Part shown: positions 9,077 through 18,301 of the stretch, one piece after another
Layout: every line of letters starts with the position of its first letter
Numbering within the stretch: position 1 is the stretch's first letter
From: DASRWI01 sp035654655
Lineage (GTDB): Bacteria > Bacteroidota > Ignavibacteria > Ignavibacteriales > Ignavibacteriaceae
Direction: 5' to 3'
Length of the DNA stretch: 64,000 nucleotides
NCBI GenBank assembly: GCA_035654655.1
Contig: DASRWI010000017.1
Span: forward strand, 62,001 to 126,000
Program-made: the position numbers and the translations under genes
The notes under the pieces: generated by a model
What the model saw: the letters and a program-made list of their open reading frames with translations, nothing else
Database searches by the model: none
Told to the model about the DNA's origin: nothing

Positions 9077-10381
9077 TTAATTTTTAGAATTTACTAAATA
9101 AGCTTGATTCTTTTTAAAATAAATGTAATATATAATTAAAGATAGTAGATAAATAATTAGCGTGGTAACAGATGCTCCGATTATATTAAATTGCGGTATT
9201 AACAATAGGTTTAATCCTATATAAACAAAACTTAATCCGAATCCAATTAAAGTACCTACATAAACAATTTCAAAATAAATTATATAATTATTAAATAATT
9301 GAACCATTGATTGTAATATTTGAGCTACCAATAAAATTGGAAGTATTATCATAATATCATTATACTTTTTATCTAGAATATTAAAGATTAAACCTACCTT
9401 AACCATAACTATTATTAAAATGCTTATAATAACAAATATAATTCCCATTTTTATAAGAATATTTTTGGTTTTTTGAAAATTCTTAATAACATCTTTTTCT
9501 TTGAAAAAAAAGGGTAAGTATACAGATTGAAAGGAATAAAATATGACTATTAGAATACTTGCTATGGTAAATGCTAAATTATAAACAGCTATGTTTGAGA
9601 ATCCGCTATATTTTTCTAATATAAATTTATCAGTAAAATTATAAAGAAGTCCAAGAATAGAAGTCACCATCGCCGGTAAGCTAATTTTAAAAGCTTTTTT
9701 TATAAAGTTTAAATTTATTTTAAAGATAAAGTTGTTAAATAAACTATAACTGAAAATTAGAACAATCAATCCCTCAACTAAATAACTGTATTGTAATCGT
9801 AAAAGAACTTTATCACTTAATGGATTTAAATAAAGAAAAGTTAAAGTTATTCCATGAACAAATAAAAGCTTAGAGGCATTGAATAATTGCAAATTCTTTA
9901 TTTTTTCCGTAGTTACAAAATAATTGGAGAGCATAAAAGTATATATGGAGACTATTAATGATAATGCCAAATAGAATCTTAAGGGTTGATAATTTATCTT
10001 ATTCTTAAACAATATACCAATAATATTATAATCAATGTTAAATATATAAATAGGAACAAGAAGAAAAATAATGAGAATAGTTAATGAACTATAAATCGAA
10101 AACAATAATTCCTTTCTATTTTCATTATCATAATCATGATATAATTTTGTTTGCGCAACATAAAGACCAAAATTTAAGATTAAGGATAATATCCATATAA
10201 AAGAGTATAGATATGTGTATAATCCGAATTCTTCCTTGCTCATTAATTTTAAATAAACAGGTAAAAGAATAAAATTTGAGGCTCTTACCAGAATATCTAA
10301 AGTAAATACTTTAGTAAATCTTTTTAATACAATACTATCTTTATAGTACTTTATATATAGATTTTCTAAAATTTCCAGCAT
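9077..10381 (-). CDS. Polysaccharide flippase, Wzx/MVF-type
   Basis: A 434-residue integral membrane protein with about 12 hydrophobic segments and the N-terminal pattern of O-antigen/polysaccharide transporters (NFILLPVYLKLMSKEEFGLYTY). Members of this multidrug/oligosaccharidyl-lipid/polysaccharide exporter superfamily flip lipid-linked glycans across the inner membrane. Its start lies 2 bases after the YfhO stop (ATAATG arrangement), which implies translational coupling. Its place among GT2, methyltransferase, YfhO and GT4 genes supports a role in building a surface glycan. The exact cargo is unknown. Confidence 0.88.
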   Translation of the reverse strand: MLEILENLYIKYYKDSIVLKRFTKVFTLDILVRASNFILLPVYLKLMSKEEFGLYTYLYSFIWILSLILNFGLYVAQTKLYHDYDNENRKELLFSIYSSLTILIIFLLVPIYIFNIDYNIIGILFKNKINYQPLRFYLALSLIVSIYTFMLSNYFVTTEKIKNLQLFNASKLLFVHGITLTFLYLNPLSDKVLLRLQYSYLVEGLIVLIFSYSLFNNFIFKINLNFIKKAFKISLPAMVTSILGLLYNFTDKFILEKYSGFSNIAVYNLAFTIASILIVIFYSFQSVYLPFFFKEKDVIKNFQKTKNILIKMGIIFVIISILIIVMVKVGLIFNILDKKYNDIMIILPILLVAQILQSMVQLFNNYIIYFEIVYVGTLIGFGLSFVYIGLNLLLIPQFNIIGASVTTLIIYLLSLIIYYIYFKKNQAYLVNSKN

Positions 10382-10383
10382 TA

Positions 10384-12966
10384 TTAGATTTCTGCTGTTG
10401 TGGTTAGAAGCTTTTTCTTTTCTCTAATGTTTAAATATAAACCAAATGCTACCCCAAAAACTAAAAAAATACTTATTAGTAAAGATACTATTTTGCCTAT
10501 ATAATAACTTGCAGGGGCATATTCAAAAATTACTTTGTGATTACCTGTCGGAATAATTACTCCTCTAAATCCATGGTTGACTTCATATATTTTAGTTTCA
10601 TTGCCATCAATATAGGCTTTCCATCCATTAGGATAATATGTATCTCCAAAAAACATAAAATTATTACCAGTAGCCAATGCACTTAATTCAATTTTATCAT
10701 TAGTATAATTAGTAATGTTTACTTTTGCAGATGAATCTGGTTTGTCGATTGAAATACCCGTTTCAGAATATGCAACGTGCTTGGGATCGAATGAGTTTTC
10801 TTTGACCGCATTTAATATTTCCAAAGGTTTCGCAACTTTAATGCTATCAACAAAATAGACTCTTGGTAATGTATTTGCATATTCATATACATAAGATTGA
10901 TTACCTGAAAATACAAGGTTCATTCCAGACAATTTGAATTGTTGTTCAAAAGGAACCAGTTGGTCAAAGATAAAATACTTAATATTAAGCATTCTCCACA
11001 TAGTTGGATTAAAGAAATTAACTACATCAACATAATCCTGATAAGTTCTTGGTTTAATTCCGGAATATCCTCCAAAAACTTGTTCAAGAAAATACATATG
11101 ATAATTTGTTTGAAGTCCGCTTCCTCCCGCAACACTTTGCTTGAAGTTCATTAAACGATAAGGCTCTTTATCATTTAAATTTTTAATAGCAGTAATATAA
11201 TCAGGCTGTTTAAATTGGTCCTTGTTCAATGCGGCTTCATTAAATCTTGCACCTCTTCCAGATATCCTAAATAAATCTATCACAACAAATAGAATTAATA
11301 TCAGTGCAAAAACATCTCTGCTTAATTTATTTCTTAGATATCCATATGATGCCCAAAAAGCTAATGCTACAATCAAAAAGTTTATTATGACATCACTCAA
11401 AAACATTCCTGCAGCATAATCAGTCAACATTGATTCGATGCCTTGTTGTCTAAGTTGACCAAGTATTTGTCCACCTTTTTCTGATGATGAAAATCTTTCA
11501 GTAAATCCGCTCTTTAAAGGTGAACTTAATAAAACACTTAGAACTAAAACTGCACTGAATCCTATTGCAGCATATTTAACAATTCTTAAAAGTTTCTGAT
11601 CGTTTTCTGCTTTTGCGTTTATTATTCTCATTACTCCAATTCCTGCAAGTATAGGCATAGTTAATTGGATTAATGTTAGTATCATTGAAGGTACTCTGAA
11701 TTTATCAAAGAACGGGAAATAGAAAAACATTAAATCAAATATTGGAGTAAATGTTCTTCCAAAAGAAATGAGCAGCGATATTACAATTAAAATTGTTAAA
11801 TATTTAACAAATGGATCTTTCCAGCAAGTTATCATCGCAAATAAAGCCATGAAGAAAATTAATACACCCATATACATCGCAACATCAACAAAAGGCATTT
11901 GACCGAAGTAGGTATTTATCTCCGTTTCCTGTTCATTAGTTAAAGGTCCTTTATATAAACTATATCCGTAACCATAATATGAAGGTATAATAAATGTCAT
12001 TACTTCACCTGGAGAAAATGACCAATCAGTTGCGTATTTATAAAACTGCGAACCTTCACTGTGGTCTTCAGGTTTTGCACTTGTCTGCTCAATAATACTC
12101 TTTTCCCCTCTGGTTGAATAATCAGTATATTCATACATCTGGGCATAAATATCATAAGAAATACCCAAGGCTAATATTGCAGCAAATAATAAAGCGAATC
12201 CAGATTTAAATAATCTTGAAAGTGCTTGTTTATCTTTTAACAATTTGAAGAAGTAAAAAATAAAATAAACTATCAAAGCAAATATTACATAAAATATAAC
12301 CTGGATATGCCATCCGGAAAACAATAGGCTTAATGCTATTGTTAATAATGCAAAATCCAGTAATTTTATTTTTTCTTGAAATTTTAAAAGGAAGAGCAAG
12401 ACCAAAGGAAACATTGATAAAGTATATAGTTTTGTAATATGCCCTATAAATACAAATACAATTATACCTGTACTAAATGCCGTAGCAATTCCTACTAACA
12501 AACTAACAAGCATTGTTGCTTTTTTATACCTCATAAAAGCAAAAGATGTCAATGCAAGTACTATAAGAAAAACTATATGCTGTGTATAGTTATTACTAAA
12601 TAAATTTCCAAAAGCTATTCTGATATGTGTATAAGATGTATTTATAAAATCAAACCATCGACTGTATCCCACTCCACTAAATTGAGAAGGTAAGCCACAG
12701 AAAATGTAAGGATTCCAAAGAGTTCCCCCATTGTACTTTTCTCTTATTGAATCATAACTGTTCATTGTAGTTATATCACCCGAACTAAAAGTTTTTCCTC
12801 CAAAAAATAATGGAGCAAAAAATATCAGGAATAAAAGAATAATAATACCTGCAGAGATAAATATTTGATTTCTTGAACTTAAAACATTATCCATTTCAAA
12901 TGAGTTTAAAAAAGATTTTTGTTCCTTCTTAACAGTTCTTACATGTGTTTTTGTTGTCTTAGCCAT
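10384..12966 (-). CDS. YfhO-family membrane protein (large polytopic, glycan-linked)
   Basis: An 860-residue protein with a short Lys/Thr-rich cytoplasmic N-terminus, about 12 membrane segments (roughly residues 35-560, plus one near 825-850), and a beta-rich extracytoplasmic region (about 600-820) containing PRVYFVDS, FGDTYYPNGWKAYIDG and YEVNHGFRGVIIP. These are the signatures of the YfhO family. In Firmicutes YfhO is needed to glycosylate lipoteichoic acid, and the family is thought to be GT-C-like glycosyltransferases using polyprenyl-phosphate sugars. The upstream GT2 gene could supply such a donor, which fits this operon. The ATG has a strong CCGGAG Shine-Dalgarno sequence. Confidence 0.88.
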   Translation of the reverse strand: MAKTTKTHVRTVKKEQKSFLNSFEMDNVLSSRNQIFISAGIIILLFLIFFAPLFFGGKTFSSGDITTMNSYDSIREKYNGGTLWNPYIFCGLPSQFSGVGYSRWFDFINTSYTHIRIAFGNLFSNNYTQHIVFLIVLALTSFAFMRYKKATMLVSLLVGIATAFSTGIIVFVFIGHITKLYTLSMFPLVLLFLLKFQEKIKLLDFALLTIALSLLFSGWHIQVIFYVIFALIVYFIFYFFKLLKDKQALSRLFKSGFALLFAAILALGISYDIYAQMYEYTDYSTRGEKSIIEQTSAKPEDHSEGSQFYKYATDWSFSPGEVMTFIIPSYYGYGYSLYKGPLTNEQETEINTYFGQMPFVDVAMYMGVLIFFMALFAMITCWKDPFVKYLTILIVISLLISFGRTFTPIFDLMFFYFPFFDKFRVPSMILTLIQLTMPILAGIGVMRIINAKAENDQKLLRIVKYAAIGFSAVLVLSVLLSSPLKSGFTERFSSSEKGGQILGQLRQQGIESMLTDYAAGMFLSDVIINFLIVALAFWASYGYLRNKLSRDVFALILILFVVIDLFRISGRGARFNEAALNKDQFKQPDYITAIKNLNDKEPYRLMNFKQSVAGGSGLQTNYHMYFLEQVFGGYSGIKPRTYQDYVDVVNFFNPTMWRMLNIKYFIFDQLVPFEQQFKLSGMNLVFSGNQSYVYEYANTLPRVYFVDSIKVAKPLEILNAVKENSFDPKHVAYSETGISIDKPDSSAKVNITNYTNDKIELSALATGNNFMFFGDTYYPNGWKAYIDGNETKIYEVNHGFRGVIIPTGNHKVIFEYAPASYYIGKIVSLLISIFLVFGVAFGLYLNIREKKKLLTTTAEI

Positions 12967-12983
12967 TTAATCTCCGGTAGACT

Positions 12984-13796
12984 TTAATTTTTTTTTGCAA
13001 TTAAATTTATTCCTGAACCAATTTTATTTGAAGTAGAATAATCCATAAACATCATTACTAATGTAAAAGGAAAAGTAATCAGGAAATAAAAAGGCAGTAT
13101 GATAAAAAATAATTTTGAAATATTTAACATTAACATTGGATATTTTATTCCAAGCCTCCAGGCTTTATCTCCCCAAAAGCCATAAGTATATTTTGAAGAA
13201 AAAATTGAAAAACCTAATGGTTCAAGCGTTTCTTTTAAATCTTCCTTTGAGTATCCATCTCTTGCGTGTTCACTAATAAAACTTTCACCTTCTTCATCGT
13301 GAACATCGCTGCCGCCAAATATTGATGGAGAGTTTATTAAAAGATATCCATCTTTTTTTAATGCATTATAAAAATTCTTAAAAACTTTTACGTCAGCCTC
13401 AATATGTTCCATTACATCCACACATATTATAAGGTCAAATTGTTCTGCGTAATTTATTTGAGTAAGGTCTTCTAATCCAAAGCTTATGTTGTTTAAATTA
13501 ATTGATTTAAAGAATTCTCTTGCATCATTAATCCATTTTTCTTTTACATCAATAGCCCTGATGGAATTTGGCTGAAGGTTTTTAGACATGAAATAAGAAT
13601 ATTGGGCATACCCCGTACCTGCATCTAGAATGGCAATATTCTTATTTGCAAATAATTTTCTAAGGTTTCTAAGTTCTCTTCTTACATACCATGACCTTAA
13701 AAACATAAGGTCAAGCAATTTATAAAAAGCTATCCTGAGTACTGGATACTTTTTTATAATAGCAGCAAAAATGTCTTTAACAGGATCGTAGTACAT
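12984..13796 (-). CDS. Class I SAM-dependent methyltransferase with C-terminal membrane segment
   Basis: A 270-residue methyltransferase. Motif I is AILDAGTGYAQYS (about 54-66), and motif IV-like DLIICVDVMEHIEAD follows near residue 118. The C-terminus has one or two hydrophobic stretches (FFIILPFYFLITFPFTLVMMF, about 230-255), suggesting membrane association. It could methylate a glycan or lipid-linked intermediate made by the surrounding operon, but the acceptor cannot be inferred. It lies between the GT2 and YfhO genes, 17 bases before the latter. Confidence 0.85.
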   Translation of the reverse strand: MYYDPVKDIFAAIIKKYPVLRIAFYKLLDLMFLRSWYVRRELRNLRKLFANKNIAILDAGTGYAQYSYFMSKNLQPNSIRAIDVKEKWINDAREFFKSINLNNISFGLEDLTQINYAEQFDLIICVDVMEHIEADVKVFKNFYNALKKDGYLLINSPSIFGGSDVHDEEGESFISEHARDGYSKEDLKETLEPLGFSIFSSKYTYGFWGDKAWRLGIKYPMLMLNISKLFFIILPFYFLITFPFTLVMMFMDYSTSNKIGSGINLIAKKN

Positions 13797-13862
13797 ATGT
13801 ATAAAATTCTTAGGAATGATTAATTATTAGTAAATATTAAGACGGACAAACATAAAGAATGT

Positions 13863-14987
13863 TTATCCTTTATCTTTAATAACGTATTCTTTTTCATCCA
13901 TAGAGTTATGCACCAACATTTCTCCTAATAATCCAACTGAAAAGAATTGAATACCAACAATAATGAGGAGCATACCTAAGAATAGTAAAGGACGATTGCT
14001 TAAAGGCATGTCTTTAAACAACCATTGGTATGTCAAAAATGCATTAACTAAAATACCTACAACAAATGACAATGCACCTAAAAATCCAAAGAAGTGCATA
14101 GGTCTTTTAATATATCTTGTTGTAAAGAATACTGTAACAAGATCAATAAATCCTTTAAAGAATCTGGAAATTCCAAATTTAGTTTTTCCATATCTTCTTT
14201 CGTGATGTTTTACCGGTACTTCGGAAACTTTAAATCCCTGCCAATCAGCGAGTACAGGCATATAACGATGAAGTTCACCATAAACTTTAATATTTTCAGT
14301 AACTGGTTTCTTATAAGCTTTTAAACCACAATTAAAATCGTGTATTTTAATGCCTGACATTATTCTTGTTGCAAAATTAAAAAATTTTGAAGATGTTCTT
14401 TTAATAAATGGATCGTGTCTTACTTTTTTCCAACCTGAAACAAGGTCATAGCCCTCTTCCATTTTCTTGAGAAGATTTCCAATTTCGTTAGGGTCATCCT
14501 GCAAATCAGCATCCATAGTAATGACAACATCTCCGGTTGCATTATTAAAGCCAATTTGTAATGCTGCAGATTTACCGTAATTTTTGTTAAAACTTATATA
14601 TCTGAATCTTCTATCTTGTCTGCAAATATCTTTAATAATTTTTAAAGATTTATCATTACTTCCATCGTCCACAAAAATTACTTCATATAAAATATTAAGT
14701 GGTTTTACTGATTTTCTAATTTCATTTGCAAGAGGGAGTAACGATTCTTCTTCATTAAATAAAGGAACAACTATGGATACTTTCTTAAAAGAAAATCTTT
14801 CTGTAGGCTGTTGTTGTGTATTATCCCCTTTTGGTCTATATACGTTTCTTTTTCTTCTATTATAATATGCTTTTCTTGCTGCATTCTTACTAACAGGAGC
14901 ATTTTCTCCTGTTCTCTGGTCGTCCGAAGCAGGACCTTGATTATTTATATTACTATTATTATTATTTTCGTTTTTATTTTCTTCCAA
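13863..14987 (-). CDS. Family 2 glycosyltransferase, DPM1/GtrB-like, TTG start
   Basis: The catalytic GT2 domain (about 69-300) has VSIVVPLFNEEES, FVDDGSNDKS, the DAD-type metal site MDADLQDDP and the acceptor region HERRYGKTKFG. Two C-terminal transmembrane helices follow (about 305-330 and 340-365). Enzymes of this build load a sugar from UDP- or GDP-sugar onto polyprenyl phosphate. The first 65 residues are a low-complexity Asn/Gln/Arg segment with no equivalent in most homologues. No in-frame ATG exists before residue 150 or so; the TTG at 14987 is preceded by TGGA at 6 bases and the frame closes just upstream, so TTG is the best start. It heads the glycan operon, with a candidate promoter at 15013-15043. 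Confidence 0.88.
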   Translation of the reverse strand: MEENKNENNNNSNINNQGPASDDQRTGENAPVSKNAARKAYYNRRKRNVYRPKGDNTQQQPTERFSFKKVSIVVPLFNEEESLLPLANEIRKSVKPLNILYEVIFVDDGSNDKSLKIIKDICRQDRRFRYISFNKNYGKSAALQIGFNNATGDVVITMDADLQDDPNEIGNLLKKMEEGYDLVSGWKKVRHDPFIKRTSSKFFNFATRIMSGIKIHDFNCGLKAYKKPVTENIKVYGELHRYMPVLADWQGFKVSEVPVKHHERRYGKTKFGISRFFKGFIDLVTVFFTTRYIKRPMHFFGFLGALSFVVGILVNAFLTYQWLFKDMPLSNRPLLFLGMLLIIVGIQFFSVGLLGEMLVHNSMDEKEYVIKDKG

Positions 14988-15012
14988 ACCAATTCCATTT
15001 TAATATAATATT

Positions 15013-15043
15013 GAAAAATAAAGTAATATAACCTTAAAAACAA
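15013..15043 (-). promoter_or_regulatory. Candidate Bacteroidota-type promoter of the glycan operon
   Basis: On the minus strand, TTG (15043-15041) is followed after exactly 20 bases by TATTTTTC (15020-15013), seven of eight positions of the Bacteroidota -7 consensus TAnnTTTG. Transcription would start about 20 bases before the TTG start codon of the GT2 gene. In AT-rich DNA a chance match is possible. The support is the spacing it shares with the suf and tRNA promoters. Confidence 0.4.
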
Positions 15044-15067
15044 TTTAGAAATTTCTATTGATACTAA

Positions 15068-15100
15068 AAAAGAAGGACAGGTTAAACCTGTCCTTCTTTC
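15068..15100 (-). terminator. Intrinsic terminator enclosing the permease stop codon
   Basis: Perfect 15-base arms at 15069-15083 and 15085-15099 (AAAGAAGGACAGGTT and complement) form a hairpin. On the minus strand it is followed by a T-rich tail, and the TAA stop of the permease lies in the loop. It separates the permease from the glycan operon downstream. Confidence 0.85.
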
Positions 15101-16593
15101 ATTTTAATTAAGTTTTTTGAAAGTTTACTATGCTTCATACCATAAAAGAAATAGATAAACATACCAAGTAGTAACCAGATAAATAATCGTAACCAATTTT
15201 CTTCAGGAAGTGAAAACATTAGCAATAAACATGTCAAAATTCCTGCAATAGGTACAAAAGGAAATAATGGTGCTCTAAACGGACGTTCTGCGTTGGGGTT
15301 TGTTCTTCTCATAATTAAAACTGCAGAACATACCACAACAAATGCAAACAAAGTACCTATATTAACCAATTCAGCTAAAATTCTTAATGGCAATAAACCA
15401 GCAAGAATAGAAACAAATATTCCTGTTAAAATAGTAGATTTCCATGGAGTTCTAAATTTTTCGTGAACTGCTCCAAAGAAACTTTCAGGTATTAGACCAT
15501 CCCTAGCCATTGCAAGAAAAATTCTTGGCTGACTCAACATCATAACCAATAACACTGATGTAATTCCTGCAAGAGCTCCAAACGAAATTATAAATTGTGC
15601 CCAAGGTAAATTAACCTGAGCAAATGCATTAGAAACAGGAGCATTGATATCTATTTTATTATAAGGTATCATTCCGGTTAATATTGCAGAAACTGCTATA
15701 TAAAGAACCGTGCATAAAACTAAAGATGTAATTATTCCTATTGGAACATCCCTTCTTGGGTTTTTTGCTTCTTCAGCATGAGTAGATATGGAATCAAAAC
15801 CTATGTAAGCAAAAAATATAGTTGCAGCTGCAGCAAGCATTCCAACAGGAGCACCACCTAATCCTTCCATACCCCAAACAGTTTTACCAAAAAAACTTAT
15901 TCCTGTATAACCATATGGAGCAAAATTGTTTGTCCAATTTTCAGGATTTATATAAAATGCACCAACTATAATTACAAAGAAAACCACTACTAATTTAATA
16001 ATAACCATAGTAGCATTAAATCTTGCACTTTCTCTAATACCCTTGACCAATACATAAGTAACTATTAATGCTATGATAATTGCAGGTAAATCAATAACTG
16101 AATTTGTAGATGCGAGTTGTCCGGTGACCGGACTAAAATCAAAAGGCGCTATCCTCATGGATGGAGGCAGTGACACTCCAAAAATTCCTATGAAATCTTG
16201 AAAATAATGAGACCATCCATGAGCTACCGTTGCTGATGCAACAGCATATTCTAAAACTAAATCCCATCCAATGATCCATGCAAATAACTCACCTAAAGTT
16301 GCATATGCATATGTATAAGCAGAACCTGCTACCGGTACCATAGAAGCAAATTCAGCATAGCATAAGGCAGCAAAAACACAAGCCATACCTGAAACAACAA
16401 AAGATAATATTATAGCTGGTCCGGCTTTATCAGCAGCAGCTACTCCAGTAAGAACAAAGATGCCTGTTCCAATGATTGCCCCAACACCTAAACTGGTAAG
16501 AGCAACCGGTCCTAATATTCTGCGTAACCGGTTTTCACCCTTCATCTCTTCCAATAACAGAGCTAAAGGTTTTTTAGCGAAAAAATTGTGCAT
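15082..16593 (-). CDS. Amino acid permease, APC superfamily (CAT-like)
   Basis: A 12-13 helix transporter of the amino acid-polyamine-organocation superfamily. The helix I hallmark GVGAIIGTGIFVLTG and the helix VI segment FFAYIGFDSISTHAEEAKNP (preceding RDVPIGI) are those of the cationic amino acid transporter/YfnA-like group. The open frame extends 10 codons further to a TTG, but the ATG at 16593 (MHNFFAKKP) has an upstream CCGGAG, so I prefer it; the protein is then 503 residues. It should import amino acids by proton coupling; the substrate is unknown. It is transcribed alone, divergent from the suf operon, and ends in a hairpin containing its own stop codon. Confidence 0.9.
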   Translation of the reverse strand: MHNFFAKKPLALLLEEMKGENRLRRILGPVALTSLGVGAIIGTGIFVLTGVAAADKAGPAIILSFVVSGMACVFAALCYAEFASMVPVAGSAYTYAYATLGELFAWIIGWDLVLEYAVASATVAHGWSHYFQDFIGIFGVSLPPSMRIAPFDFSPVTGQLASTNSVIDLPAIIIALIVTYVLVKGIRESARFNATMVIIKLVVVFFVIIVGAFYINPENWTNNFAPYGYTGISFFGKTVWGMEGLGGAPVGMLAAAATIFFAYIGFDSISTHAEEAKNPRRDVPIGIITSLVLCTVLYIAVSAILTGMIPYNKIDINAPVSNAFAQVNLPWAQFIISFGALAGITSVLLVMMLSQPRIFLAMARDGLIPESFFGAVHEKFRTPWKSTILTGIFVSILAGLLPLRILAELVNIGTLFAFVVVCSAVLIMRRTNPNAERPFRAPLFPFVPIAGILTCLLLMFSLPEENWLRLFIWLLLGMFIYFFYGMKHSKLSKNLIKMKEGQV

Positions 16594-16735
16594 TTTTATA
16601 TTACTCCGGAGATATTTTAACAAGTTTTAAGACTTATTTTTAAAATGCTTAATTCTTAAACAACAATCAAATTAAAAGTTTGGAAATTTGACCTTAAAGT
16701 AAATTTTTTTAAGTAATATTTCTTCTGATTCAATC

Positions 16736-16766
16736 TTGACTTTTTTGTATAGATTCTTTAAGTTTG
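16736..16766 (+). promoter_or_regulatory. Predicted suf operon promoter, TTG-N20-TAAGTTTG
   Basis: TTG at 16736-16738 and a perfect TAnnTTTG box (TAAGTTTG, 16759-16766) are separated by exactly 20 bases, the arrangement known for Bacteroidota housekeeping promoters. The deduced start lies near 16773, giving a leader of about 45 bases. A short perfect palindrome AGCTT-AA-AAGCT (16787-16798) sits in that leader and could be an operator for the Rrf2 regulator, but this is speculative. The leader ends in AAGGATAATT before the sufB ATG. Confidence 0.55.
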
Positions 16767-16816
16767 ATATATAAATTTTTTATAAGAGCTTAAAAGCTAA
16801 GTATTTAAGGATAATT

Positions 16817-18265
16817 ATGAGTAATACTGAAGTTTCAACTTTAGAAGAATTAGCTAATCGGGAATATAAATTTGGATTTATTACAGATATTGAAGCGGAT
16901 GCCTTACCTAAAGGATTAAATGAAGATATTATCAGGCAGCTTTCTGAAAAGAAAGGTGAACCTGAATTTATGCTTGAATGGAGATTAAAATCTTACAGAC
17001 ATTGGCTTACATTAAAAGAGCCACATTGGGCAAATATTAAGTATAATCCAATAAACTATCAGGATATTGTATATTATTCAGCTCCTAAAAAAAGACCTCA
17101 AAAAAGTAGTCTTGAAGAGGTTGACCCAGAATTATTAAAAACTTTTGAAAAATTGGGAATTTCTCTCGAAGAACAAAAAAGATTATCAGGTGTCGCTGTT
17201 GATGCTGTTTTCGATTCTGTTTCTGTTGCAACAACATTTAAAGATAAGCTTTCTGAATTAGGTATTATTTTCTGTTCATTCTCTGAAGCAGTAAAAAATC
17301 ATCCGGATTTAATTAAACAATATTTAGGCTCAGTGGTACCTTATACAGATAATTATTATGCTTCATTAAATTCAGCCGTATTTAGTGATGGTTCATTTGT
17401 ATACATACCTAAGGGAGTAAGATGTCCAATGGAATTATCTACTTACTTCCGTATTAACGCTGCAAATACAGGACAGTTTGAAAGAACCTTAATCATTGCT
17501 GATGAAGGTGCATATGTAAGTTATCTTGAAGGTTGTACTGCTCCAATGAGAGATGAAAATCAACTTCACGCTGCTGTTGTAGAATTAATTGCACTTGATA
17601 ATGCACAAATAAAATATTCAACAGTTCAAAACTGGTATGCAGGTGATAAAGAAGGTAAAGGTGGCATTTACAACTTTGTAACTAAAAGAGGATTAGCTAA
17701 AGGTGTTAATTCAAAATTATCCTGGACTCAAGTAGAAACTGGTTCTGCTATAACCTGGAAATATCCAAGCTGTATTTTGCAGGGAGATAATTCAAGTGGA
17801 GAATTTTATTCTGTTGCAGTAACAAATAATTATCAGCAGGCAGATACCGGCACTAAGATGATCCACTTAGGTAAAAACACTAAAAGCACCATTGTGTCTA
17901 AAGGTATCTCAGCAGGAAAAAGCAATAATAGCTATAGAGGTTTAGTTAAAATAGTTAAAAGAGCAGAAAACGCAAGAAATTTCTCTCAATGCGATTCTCT
18001 TTTAATTGGTGATAAATGTGGTGCACATACATTCCCTTATCTTGAAATAAATAATCCTACTGCTCAGATGGAACACGAAGCAACCACTTCAAAGATTGGT
18101 GAAGACCAAGTATTTTATCTCAATCAAAGAGGTATTAGCACAGAAGATGCAGTTAATTTAATAGTAAATGGTTATTGTAAAGAAGTTTTTAAAGAACTCC
18201 CTATGGAGTTTGCTGTTGAAGCTCAGAAATTATTAAGCATTAGCCTTGAAGGCAGTGTTGGTTAA
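16817..18265 (+). CDS. sufB: Fe-S cluster assembly scaffold protein SufB
   Basis: SufB is the core scaffold of the SufBC2D complex on which Fe-S clusters are built. The 482-residue length is typical. Diagnostic segments are YIPKGVRCPMELSTYFRIN, EGCTAPMRDENQLHAAVVEL and SQCDSLLIGDKCGAHTFPY, holding the conserved cysteines used for sulfur transfer and cluster assembly, and the C-terminal FYLNQRGISTEDAVNLIVNGY. It is the first gene of an eight-gene run and is followed by sufC after 36 bases. Identity is certain from these motifs and the context. Confidence 0.97.
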   Translation: MSNTEVSTLEELANREYKFGFITDIEADALPKGLNEDIIRQLSEKKGEPEFMLEWRLKSYRHWLTLKEPHWANIKYNPINYQDIVYYSAPKKRPQKSSLEEVDPELLKTFEKLGISLEEQKRLSGVAVDAVFDSVSVATTFKDKLSELGIIFCSFSEAVKNHPDLIKQYLGSVVPYTDNYYASLNSAVFSDGSFVYIPKGVRCPMELSTYFRINAANTGQFERTLIIADEGAYVSYLEGCTAPMRDENQLHAAVVELIALDNAQIKYSTVQNWYAGDKEGKGGIYNFVTKRGLAKGVNSKLSWTQVETGSAITWKYPSCILQGDNSSGEFYSVAVTNNYQQADTGTKMIHLGKNTKSTIVSKGISAGKSNNSYRGLVKIVKRAENARNFSQCDSLLIGDKCGAHTFPYLEINNPTAQMEHEATTSKIGEDQVFYLNQRGISTEDAVNLIVNGYCKEVFKELPMEFAVEAQKLLSISLEGSVG

Positions 18266-18301
18266 ATTTCACTAAAAAAATAAATTTTTATAAGGATAAA
18301 A

